From positions 1-13,608 of the forward strand of contig SIRY01000022.1 in NCBI GenBank assembly GCA_004366215.1: a stretch of DNA of 13,608 nucleotides. The letters run 5' to 3'. The notes under the pieces are model-generated. The model was given only the letters and a program-made list of their open reading frames with translations. It was not told where the DNA came from and did not search any database. This stretch comes from Actinomycetota bacterium (GTDB lineage: Bacteria > Actinomycetota > Acidimicrobiia > Acidimicrobiales > Acidimicrobiaceae). The translations under genes and the position numbers were made by a program. Shown here piece by piece: positions 1-5,202 of the stretch (the stretch's first letter is position 1; every line of letters starts with the position of its first letter).

Positions 1-403
1 CGATGGTCTCGAGGCCCTCGCGCCCCACCGCCTGGAACGCGAGCAGGGCGAGGCCGGTGCGCTCTCGAGTCCGCAGCGCGACGCTCGCCCGTTCTCGAAG
101 CAAGCTGGGCAGGCTCCGGGCGTGGCTTCGCATCCAGAACGTCATCGCGGTCAGGAACGCCGCGGCCACGACGTAGGTCGCCGTCTCGATGACGAGCTGC
201 AGTCGTGAGCCGTCGTAGCTCCTCACGGCCAGGTAGATGAGCACGCCTCCGGCGCCAGCGAGCGCGAGGGCGCTCGCGACGCCGAGGAGCACGTCTCGAA
301 AGTGTCGGCGCTGGCCGAGCTGGTCGAGGTACGCAAGGAGTAACGCCACGATCATGCTCGCCTCGACGCCCTCACGGAGGAAGATGACGAACGTCGGCAG
401 CAC
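1..403 (-). CDS. Ftr1/EfeU-family high-affinity iron permease, N-terminal part (runs off the left edge)
   Basis: The 134 visible residues match the N-terminal half of the Ftr1/EfeU iron permeases, integral membrane proteins that import iron (in bacteria often with EfeO and EfeB partners). Seen: the first iron-binding motif REGVE at residues 10-14 inside a hydrophobic first helix; further hydrophobic stretches at about 36-60 and 70-90; and the second motif REGLE at 128-132 just before the window ends. Paired REGxE motifs are the diagnostic feature of the family. The start is GTG at 401-403, beginning VLPTFVIFL, with a GGGAGA ribosome binding site 7 nt upstream. This agrees with family members, which begin about ten residues before the first REGxE. 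It lies 73 bp downstream of the acyl-CoA synthetase on the same strand, so it may be cotranscribed. No efeO or efeB is visible; they could lie to the left. Incomplete only because of the window edge. Confidence 0.9.
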   Translation of the reverse strand, partial: MLPTFVIFLREGVEASMIVALLLAYLDQLGQRRHFRDVLLGVASALALAGAGGVLIYLAVRSYDGSRLQLVIETATYVVAAAFLTAMTFWMRSHARSLPSLLRERASVALRTRERTGLALLAFQAVGREGLETI

Positions 404-410
404 GTCAGGA

Positions 411-416
411 TCTCCC
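411..416 (-). promoter_or_regulatory. Ribosome binding site of the iron permease gene
   Basis: GGGAGA on the minus strand, 7 nt before the GTG at 403. It is the reason for choosing this start. Confidence 0.55.
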
Positions 417-476
417 TGGGTCTCTCACGCTACCCAGCCTACGTGCCGAGGCGGTGACGTCGCACCCCGACGACAC

Positions 477-1985
477 TCACGAGCCGATGCGGGTCGCGCG
501 ACCCTCCCAGAACGGCTCGCGGAGCTCGCGCTTGAGGATCTTGCCCGCCCCTGACTTTGGCAGCGGATCGGTGCGCAGCTCGATGCGCTTTGGGATCTTG
601 TACGAAGCGATGAGGCGGCGTAGGTGCGCTCGCAGCTCTTCCTCGGTCGCGTTCGAGCGGAGGACGACGATGGCGTGCACCGCCTCGCCCCACCGTTCGT
701 CTGGTATGCCAAAGACGGCGGCCTCAGCGACCGCGGGGTGTCGGTAGAGCGCGTCTTCGACCTCGATGGTGTAGACGTTCTCGCCGCCGGTGACGACCAT
801 GTCTTTGAGTCGATCGACGAGGAACAGGTAGCCCTCGTCGGTGATGAAGCCGAGGTCTCCGGTGTGGTACCACCCGCCACGGAGGGCAGACGCGGACGCG
901 TCAGGCAGATTCCAGTAGCCTGCCATGACGTTGTTACCTCGAACCCCAATCTCCCCGACCTGGCCAGGGGGCAGGGGATCGTCATCGGGTCCAAGCGCGA
1001 CGACCTCGACGCCGAGCGCCGGCTGGCCCGCAGATCCGGCGAGGCGGTCCTCGAGGTGGCGTTCCTCGTGCGCAAAGGTGGTCGCGATGGGAGCGGTCTC
1101 GGTGGTGCCGTAGAGGTGGAGCAGCTCGGCGTCCGGGAAGAGCGCGTGGGCGCGTCGCAGGATCTCGAGCGGTGCGGGTGAGGCACCGTGGCTGAGCAGC
1201 CGCAGGCTCCTCACGTCGCGAGGCTCGCGCGCTTGCAGGTCGTTCATCGCGTTGAGCATGGTCGGTACGGCGAGCGTGCCGGTGGCGCCGTAGTGTGCGA
1301 TCGCGTCGAGCGCTCCAGCTGGGGTAAAGGTCGGCAAGATGACCTGAGACGCGCCCACCCAGCAGCACGTCAGCACGCAGCACGTGCCAGCGGCGTGGAA
1401 CATGGGAGCCATGATGAGCCAGCGGTCCTCCGGCGCCATGCGAGTCCACGCGAGGGCCGTCACAGCGTTGGCGATGAGGTTGCGATGCGTCAACATCACG
1501 CCCTTCGATCGGCCGGTGGTGCCGCCGGTGTAGAAGAGGCCAGCCACGTCATTTTCGGTGGGCTCGAACGGCAGCGGCCCGGGCGGGGTGCGCTCGATGA
1601 GGTCCTCGTAGTCGTCGGGAAGCCGCACGACGTGCTCGACATGCTCGTCGTAGGGCATGGGGCCGCGGTCTGTGACGAGGATGCGCGTACCCGAGTCGTT
1701 GAGCGCGAAGGCGAGCTCGGCGTCGCTCGATCGTGTGTTGAGTGGGACGAGCACGAAGCCCGCGGCGGGAACAGCGAGGTAGGTTTCGACGTAGCGGTGG
1801 CAGTTGGCCGCGATGATCGCGACGCGATCCCCTTGGCGCAGGCCGAACGCTGCGAGCGCGTTGGCGAGGCGCCGAACTCGATCCGCGAGGTCGCGGTAGC
1901 TCAGCACGAGATCGCCGCAGAACACGGCTGGCTGCGACCGTGCAATGAGCTCACCGCGCGCGAGCGGGCTGCGAACGGTGTGCAC
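477..1985 (-). CDS. AMP-forming acyl-CoA synthetase (class I adenylate-forming ligase)
   Basis: The product has 502 residues from the chosen start. It should activate a carboxylic acid, probably a fatty acid, to an acyl-AMP and then an acyl-CoA in the cytoplasm. Adenylation motifs appear in order: the P-loop YTGGTTGRSKG at 152-162, YGTTE at 292-296, TGD at 375-377, the hinge DRLKDMVVTGGENVY at 391-405, and PKSGAGKIL at 476-484 with catalytic Lys482. Length and motif spacing are normal for fatty-acid or long-chain CoA ligases; the exact substrate cannot be read. The frame stays open to a TTG at 2057 and includes ATG 2003, but neither has a ribosome binding site. GTG 1985 follows AAGGGGG by 5 nt and leaves the palindrome at 2005-2024 in the untranslated leader, so I prefer it. 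The palindrome suggests control by a TetR-family repressor, as is common for lipid-catabolism genes. The iron permease follows 73 bp downstream. Confidence 0.93.
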   Translation of the reverse strand: MHTVRSPLARGELIARSQPAVFCGDLVLSYRDLADRVRRLANALAAFGLRQGDRVAIIAANCHRYVETYLAVPAAGFVLVPLNTRSSDAELAFALNDSGTRILVTDRGPMPYDEHVEHVVRLPDDYEDLIERTPPGPLPFEPTENDVAGLFYTGGTTGRSKGVMLTHRNLIANAVTALAWTRMAPEDRWLIMAPMFHAAGTCCVLTCCWVGASQVILPTFTPAGALDAIAHYGATGTLAVPTMLNAMNDLQAREPRDVRSLRLLSHGASPAPLEILRRAHALFPDAELLHLYGTTETAPIATTFAHEERHLEDRLAGSAGQPALGVEVVALGPDDDPLPPGQVGEIGVRGNNVMAGYWNLPDASASALRGGWYHTGDLGFITDEGYLFLVDRLKDMVVTGGENVYTIEVEDALYRHPAVAEAAVFGIPDERWGEAVHAIVVLRSNATEEELRAHLRRLIASYKIPKRIELRTDPLPKSGAGKILKRELREPFWEGRATRIGS

Positions 1986-1990
1986 GCTTT

Positions 1991-1997
1991 CCCCCTT
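1991..1997 (-). promoter_or_regulatory. Ribosome binding site that decides the acyl-CoA synthetase start
   Basis: AAGGGGG on the minus strand, 5 nt before GTG 1985. The upstream in-frame ATG at 2003 has only the operator palindrome ahead of it and no purine-rich site. Confidence 0.55.
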
Positions 1998-2004
1998 GGA
2001 CATC

Positions 2005-2024
2005 CCGACTGACCGGTCAGTCGG
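2005..2024. promoter_or_regulatory. 20-bp perfect palindrome, probable TetR-family operator
   Basis: CCGACTGACCGGTCAGTCGG reads identically on both strands. A GACCGGTC core with flanking symmetry is typical of operators bound by TetR-family regulators of fatty-acid and acyl-CoA genes. It covers the predicted transcription start of the acyl-CoA synthetase (see the promoter at 2029-2057) and lies just upstream of its ribosome binding site, a repressor position. No TetR-type gene lies in the window. The palindrome is seen directly; the bound regulator family is inferred. Confidence 0.7.
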
Positions 2025-2028
2025 AAGG

Positions 2029-2057
2029 AGCGTAGTGCGTCGCACGCACGAGCACAA
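2029..2057 (-). promoter_or_regulatory. Putative promoter of the acyl-CoA synthetase gene
   Basis: On the minus strand, TTGTGC (plus positions 2052-2057) and TACGCT (2029-2034) are separated by 17 bp. Transcription would start near 2022, inside the palindrome. The -35 is a weak match and the -10 fits TANNNT. Confidence 0.45.
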
Positions 2058-2105
2058 GGATTTCCGATTGGTTGCGGCGGGCGCGTGTGTATTGAAGGCT
2101 ACGGT

Positions 2106-2126
2106 CTAGCGTGCGGCCGCTAGAGT
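2106..2126 (+). promoter_or_regulatory. Inverted repeat and -10 hexamer just ahead of the DsrE-family gene
   Basis: CTAGCG, six bases, then CGCTAG form a perfect inverted repeat at 2106-2123. Its right arm overlaps TAGAGT (2121-2126), a TANNNT -10 hexamer that ends 6 nt before the ATG at 2133. That spacing predicts a leaderless transcript beginning at or next to the start codon. No convincing -35 is visible. The repeat could be an operator, but this is a guess. Confidence 0.4.
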
Positions 2127-2132
2127 GGGTCC

Positions 2133-2474
2133 ATGGCAAAGATTGCATTCTGGATTACCGCGGGGCCGGATCAGGTCGCCAAGGCCATGAGCGGCCTTCG
2201 GCTCGCTGAACGGCTCAAGATCACGAGGGGCCAAGACGTCAAGGTGTACCTCTTTGGACCTGGGGTCGCGCTCGCAGACGGCTCGGTTCCCGAGGTGACG
2301 GAGGCGCTCGCCGCGCTACGCGCCGGGGAGGTCGAGGTGCAGGCGTGCCCGAATAACGTCGCACAGCTCGGGCTCGACGGCGCCGTGATCGAGGGACATG
2401 GCGTGGGGCTCCGTCCGGCAGGAGAGGTCCTCGTCGAGCTCGTCGAGGAAGGTTACCAGGTCATCGGGGTGTAG
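2133..2474 (+). CDS. DsrE/DsrF-like small protein
   Basis: A 113-residue soluble protein with the DsrE fold pattern: a first strand KIAFWIT, a helix with AMSGLRLAERL, a second strand VKVYLFGPGVAL, then EVEVQACPNNVAQLGL, a pattern that in this family carries a functional cysteine. Cys72 is the only cysteine in the protein, and its position matches the sulfur-carrying cysteine of DsrE/TusD-type proteins. Known members take part in sulfur-atom transfer, but many actinobacterial relatives are uncharacterised, so sulfur relay is only possible here. The start is ATG 2133. It has no good ribosome binding site but does have a -10 hexamer 6 nt upstream, which suggests leaderless translation. It is divergent from the acyl-CoA synthetase and convergent with the PadR gene, with no sulfur-oxidation genes alongside, so it is probably a single-gene unit. 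Confidence 0.85.
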   Translation: MAKIAFWITAGPDQVAKAMSGLRLAERLKITRGQDVKVYLFGPGVALADGSVPEVTEALAALRAGEVEVQACPNNVAQLGLDGAVIEGHGVGLRPAGEVLVELVEEGYQVIGV

Positions 2475-2486
2475 GGCCTGTGGTGT

Positions 2487-2533
2487 CTGCGCGACCGGCA
2501 CGGGCTACGAGACGCTCTGCGGCGGTCGCGCAG
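2487..2533. terminator. Possible bidirectional hairpin between convergent genes
   Basis: CTGCGCGACCG (2487-2497) and CGGTCGCGCAG (2523-2533) are perfect 11-bp complementary arms with a 25-nt loop. They lie between the stop codons of the DsrE gene (2474) and the PadR gene (2542). Position and stem strength suit a shared terminator. There is no U-tract on either strand, so it would not be a standard intrinsic terminator. Confidence 0.4.
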
Positions 2534-2541
2534 GTGACCGT

Positions 2542-3048
2542 CTACTCGGCGAGAATCTGGTAGAGGCGTCGGCGTAGTTCCGCGAGCGCCTGCACCGCCG
2601 CCTCGCGCTGTGCGTCGGTTGCGGTGAGAGCGAGGGTGCGCAGGGCGGCCATGGTCTGAGCCACCTCGGGGCCGATCGCGCTCCCAAACGACCCCGGGCC
2701 AAATGGCGGATGCTCTGGGATGCGAGCAGCCTCCTCTTCGCCTGCGGCTGTGAGCCGGTAGGTCCGGCGGTCACCGTCAGCGACGCTCTCGACGAGTCCT
2801 TGATCCTCGAGCAGCTGGAGCGTTGGGTAGATCGATCCGGGGCTCGGCTGCCACATGCCGCCACTCTGCTCAGCGATGAGGTTCATGAGCTCATAACCGT
2901 GCTTCGGGCCGGTACGCAGGAGCCTGAGGATCTCAGCGCGAATCCTGCCGCGTGGTGCGCGCCCGGGGCGACGCAGCGGACCAAAGCCACCGAGTGGTCC
3001 GTGCCCGCGCTCTGCACCCCATGGGCCGTGGTGATGGGAATGGCACAT
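2542..3048 (-). CDS. PadR-family transcriptional regulator with a His/Cys-rich N-terminus
   Basis: A 168-residue DNA-binding protein. Residues 36-105 form the PadR winged helix: AEILRLL, GPKHGYELM, then PGSIYPTLQLLEDQGLVES and a wing with DRRTYRLTAAG. The C-terminal part (about 125-168) is a helical dimerisation arm of the short PadR (subfamily 2) type. Residues 1-34 are unusual: MCHSHHHGPWG followed by a Gly/Pro/His-rich stretch, giving Cys2, His3, His5-7 and His16 as potential metal ligands. Similar His-rich heads occur in some actinobacterial PadR proteins, so metal sensing is a hypothesis only. The ATG at 3048 has an excellent AGGAGGT site 4 nt upstream. An AT-rich inverted repeat overlaps the promoter and suggests autoregulation. 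PadR proteins often control a neighbouring transporter or membrane gene, but none is directly adjacent here. Confidence 0.92.
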   Translation of the reverse strand: MCHSHHHGPWGAERGHGPLGGFGPLRRPGRAPRGRIRAEILRLLRTGPKHGYELMNLIAEQSGGMWQPSPGSIYPTLQLLEDQGLVESVADGDRRTYRLTAAGEEEAARIPEHPPFGPGSFGSAIGPEVAQTMAALRTLALTATDAQREAAVQALAELRRRLYQILAE

Positions 3049-3052
3049 CGTG

Positions 3053-3059
3053 ACCTCCT
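3053..3059 (-). promoter_or_regulatory. Ribosome binding site of the PadR gene
   Basis: A perfect AGGAGGT on the minus strand, 4 nt before the ATG at 3048. Confidence 0.75.
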
Positions 3060-3064
3060 AGTAA

Positions 3065-3083
3065 CGATATATCGGAGTATATC
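3065..3083. promoter_or_regulatory. AT-rich inverted repeat over the PadR promoter, probable PadR operator
   Basis: GATATA, six bases, then TATATC form an inverted repeat at 3066-3083, and CGATATATCG at 3065-3074 is a perfect palindrome within it. On the minus strand TATACT (3076-3081) is a near-consensus -10, and a possible -35, TTGCCG, lies at 3101-3106 with a long 19-bp spacer. The site overlaps the -10 and the transcription start, fitting autorepression. It is a striking AT-rich island in a GC-rich genome, and PadR proteins often bind such ATAT-type dyads. Confidence 0.6.
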
Positions 3084-3139
3084 AGGTCACGCCTTCGGCA
3101 CGGCAAACCGCCCGCGCGCCGTTCGACGAACGAACGACA

Positions 3140-3206
3140 CGCCGTCGCGACGGCGAGCCATCGACGTTCGCCACCGGCCGCTCAGGCCACCCTCACGCGG
3201 CTCGCC
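3140..3206 (-). other. Intergenic stretch with hairpins downstream of the dGTPase-like gene
   Basis: The gap of about 165 bp between the dGTPase stop and the PadR gene holds a perfect 16-bp palindrome CGCCGTCGCGACGGCG (3140-3155). It also holds longer-range arms GGCGAGCC (3152-3159) and GGCTCGCC (3199-3206). These could attenuate transcription running leftward from the dGTPase gene. No U-tract follows, and such dyads arise readily in GC-rich DNA. Confidence 0.25.
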
Positions 3207-3213
3207 TGCGGGC

Positions 3214-4368
3214 TCACGTGTTCGGCCAGCCCGGATCAGGCGGCGGGGTCCGCCAACCGAGCCACCGCCGTGCCATCTCGAGCGCGTAGCGATCTGTCAT
3301 CCCCGCGACCCAGGTCACCGTGGCTCGAACGCGATCGTCAGCGTCGCGGAGCTCGCCGACCGCGTCGGGGTGCTCGAGGAGGAAGTCGACGAGCGACCGA
3401 AGGAGTGCGATCGTGAACCCAGCCTGTCGCCGTGAGGCAGGCCGGTCGTAGATGCGTTCGAAGTTGAAGTGGCGAAGCGCTGCGAGCGCCTCTGCGACGT
3501 CGGGCGAGAGACCGATGACGCCGCGCTGCTGAGCGGTCGTCACGACGTCCGCGATGAGGCGCCGCAGCTGTTCGGAGCGCTGGACCCCGAGCACAGTGGC
3601 GACGCTCTCTGGAACGTCGTCCGGTGCGACGATGCCGGCTGCGCACGCGTCCTCGAGGTCGTGCGCCAGGTACGCGATGCGATCAGAGAGGGAGACGACC
3701 TCGCCCTCTGGGGTTCGTGGACGCGGCCGCGACCAGGAGTGGTTCGCGATGCCGTCGATCGTCTCCTCGCACAAGTTGAGCCCTGCGAGCGTCTCGTGGG
3801 CGCCGAAGACGGCGTGGTCGAATCCCCCAGCGAGGTACGGATCGAACGCGACCTCGCTCGGATGTCCCCCTGGCCCGTGGCCACAGTCGTGGCCGAGCGC
3901 GATCGCCTCGACGAGTGCCTCGTTGAGGCGCAACGCACGAGCGATAGCGCTGGCGACCTGGGCAACTTCGAGCGCGTGGGTGAGGCGTGTGCGCTGGTGG
4001 TCGCGCGGCAGAATGAACACCTGCGTCTTGCCGGCGAGCCGCCGAAACGCCTGGGAGTGCACGATCCGATCGCGATCTCGCTCGAAGCACGTCCGCCATG
4101 GGTCGGGCTCCTCCTCGCGACGACGTCGTCCGGCGCCAGCTGCGCGGGTCGCAGAGGGAGAGAGGGTCAGCTCCTCGAGAGCCTCCCGCTCCCGCCGCTC
4201 TCGCGGCGTCTCGACGATGACCTCATGAGGCCTCGGGTGCGCCGTGATGACACCGCTCGTCTGGCTGTAGCCACGGGAAGTCGCGAGCCAGTGCTCGCGG
4301 CGGGTGTGACCAGCCACGGATGGGTCAGGGTCGCACACGTGCTGCGGTGCGCGTCGGAGTCCGCTCAT
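3214..4368 (-). CDS. HD-domain deoxyguanosine triphosphate triphosphohydrolase-like protein
   Basis: A 384-residue open frame whose core (about residues 85-330) matches the dGTPase-like HD phosphohydrolases, which split dNTPs into deoxynucleoside and triphosphate. The expected motifs follow in order: FERDRDRIVHSQAFRRLAGKTQVF (95-118, the family's entry motif), the first metal ligand His131 in RTRLTHALEVAQ, the HD pair His160-Asp161 in GHDCGHGPGGHPSE, and Asp229 in SLSDRIAYLAHDLED. All four metal ligands are intact. The start is uncertain. ATG 4368, GTG 4338 and GTG 4317 are the only start codons before the conserved region, and none has a ribosome binding site. I use ATG 4368 because it sits 11 nt after the upstream dehydrogenase stop, suggesting translational coupling. 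Residues 1-50 look like non-conserved extension. True substrate preference among dNTPs is unknown. Confidence 0.9.
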   Translation of the reverse strand: MSGLRRAPQHVCDPDPSVAGHTRREHWLATSRGYSQTSGVITAHPRPHEVIVETPRERREREALEELTLSPSATRAAGAGRRRREEEPDPWRTCFERDRDRIVHSQAFRRLAGKTQVFILPRDHQRTRLTHALEVAQVASAIARALRLNEALVEAIALGHDCGHGPGGHPSEVAFDPYLAGGFDHAVFGAHETLAGLNLCEETIDGIANHSWSRPRPRTPEGEVVSLSDRIAYLAHDLEDACAAGIVAPDDVPESVATVLGVQRSEQLRRLIADVVTTAQQRGVIGLSPDVAEALAALRHFNFERIYDRPASRRQAGFTIALLRSLVDFLLEHPDAVGELRDADDRVRATVTWVAGMTDRYALEMARRWLGWRTPPPDPGWPNT

Positions 4369-4379
4369 CGCAGCGGACG

Positions 4380-5153
4380 CTAGGACGAGGCTCTGACATC
4401 CTCTGAGCGACGAACCACGTGGAACGGACCAAATCCCTGGTCAGACGGCATGAGGGAGATCGTGTTGATGACGACGTGCGCTGGGCGCGACAGAACGAAG
4501 GCGATGACCTCAGCAACATCTTCTGGCCGAAGGGGGGTCATGCCCTCGTAGACAGCCTGTGCGCGGGCCTCGTCGCCTCCGAAGCGCGCACGGGAAAAGT
4601 CGGTGTTGCCGACCATGCCGGGCTCGACGTCGGTCACCCGGACGCCGGTGCCCGCGAGGTCGGCGCGTAAGTTGAGCGTGAACTGTCGCACGAACGCCTT
4701 GGTCGCACCGTAGACGTTGCCGCCCGGGTACGGAAACTCTCCTGCGACGGAACCGACGTTGACGATCGTGCCGGAGCCGCGAGCCACCATGTCAGGCAGG
4801 AAGAGGTGCGTCAGGCGCACGAGACCGAGCACGTTCGTCTCGATCATCCACTGCCAGTCGTCCCACTGAGCAGCGTCAGCGCGCTCCAGACCCCGAGCTC
4901 CTCCCGCGCTGTTGACGAGCGCGTCTGGGACGCCGACCACCGCGCGGAGCCGTCTGACGGCGTCGCCGTCGCGCACGTCGAGTGTCACGGTCTCGATGCG
5001 CTCGTGACCGAGCTCGTCGGCGAGCCGTTCGAGCTCATCGCCACGCCGCGCGATCGCGACGACGTCCCACCCTGCTGCGTGCAGGGTCACCGCGGTCGCA
5101 CGACCGATGCCAGATGAAGCGCCGGTGATGACGACCTTGGGTGTATGTGCCAC
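4380..5153 (-). CDS. Short-chain dehydrogenase/reductase (classical SDR, YdfG-like)
   Basis: A 257-residue NAD(P)-dependent oxidoreductase with a Rossmann fold. Seen: the cofactor motif TGASSGIG at 10-17; an Arg-Arg pair at 36-37 after the second strand, which usually means NADP preference; NSAGG at 81-85; Asn107, Ser135, and Tyr148-xxx-Lys152 completing the catalytic tetrad; and EPGMVGNTDF after the sixth strand. The whole pattern, including the C-terminal VINTISLMPSDQ, resembles YdfG-type 3-hydroxy acid (serine/allothreonine) dehydrogenases; the substrate is not proven. The start is GTG 5153, 7 nt after a strong AGGAGG; the longer frame to ATG 5177 would place that site inside the coding region. 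It is divergent from glcD and probably leads a two-gene unit with the dGTPase-like gene 11 nt downstream. Confidence 0.92.
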   Translation of the reverse strand: MAHTPKVVITGASSGIGRATAVTLHAAGWDVVAIARRGDELERLADELGHERIETVTLDVRDGDAVRRLRAVVGVPDALVNSAGGARGLERADAAQWDDWQWMIETNVLGLVRLTHLFLPDMVARGSGTIVNVGSVAGEFPYPGGNVYGATKAFVRQFTLNLRADLAGTGVRVTDVEPGMVGNTDFSRARFGGDEARAQAVYEGMTPLRPEDVAEVIAFVLSRPAHVVINTISLMPSDQGFGPFHVVRRSEDVRASS

Positions 5154-5160
5154 GAGCACG

Positions 5161-5166
5161 CCTCCT
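5161..5166 (-). promoter_or_regulatory. Ribosome binding site fixing the SDR start
   Basis: AGGAGG on the minus strand, 7 nt before GTG 5153. It lies on the opposite strand of the glcD leader, showing how compact this divergent spacer is. Confidence 0.7.
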
Positions 5167-5196
5167 CTGTCACCCACGATGGCGGAGGGCTACACT
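5167..5196 (+). promoter_or_regulatory. Putative promoter for the glcDEF run, predicting a leaderless glcD
   Basis: CTGTCA (5167-5172) and TACACT (5191-5196) are separated by 18 bp. The -10 ends 6 nt before GTG 5203, so transcription would begin at or next to that codon. Neither ATG 5179 nor GTG 5203 has a well-placed Shine-Dalgarno sequence. Confidence 0.45.
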
Positions 5197-5202
5197 GGCG
5201 CT

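Noticed and set aside
1188..2012. Plus-strand open frame of 274 codons over the acyl-CoA synthetase
   Set aside because: Antisense shadow of a gene with all adenylation motifs.
1986..2057. Longer acyl-CoA synthetase starting at TTG 2057 or ATG 2003
   Set aside because: No ribosome binding site at either, and coding would run through the operator palindrome and promoter; GTG 1985 has a strong site.
3469..4383. Plus-strand open frame of 304 codons over the dGTPase-like gene
   Set aside because: Antisense shadow; the minus strand carries the complete set of HD metal ligands.
5107..5202. Upstream glcD start at ATG 5107
   Set aside because: It would overlap the start of the divergent SDR gene, including its ribosome binding site, and add residues absent from GlcD proteins.
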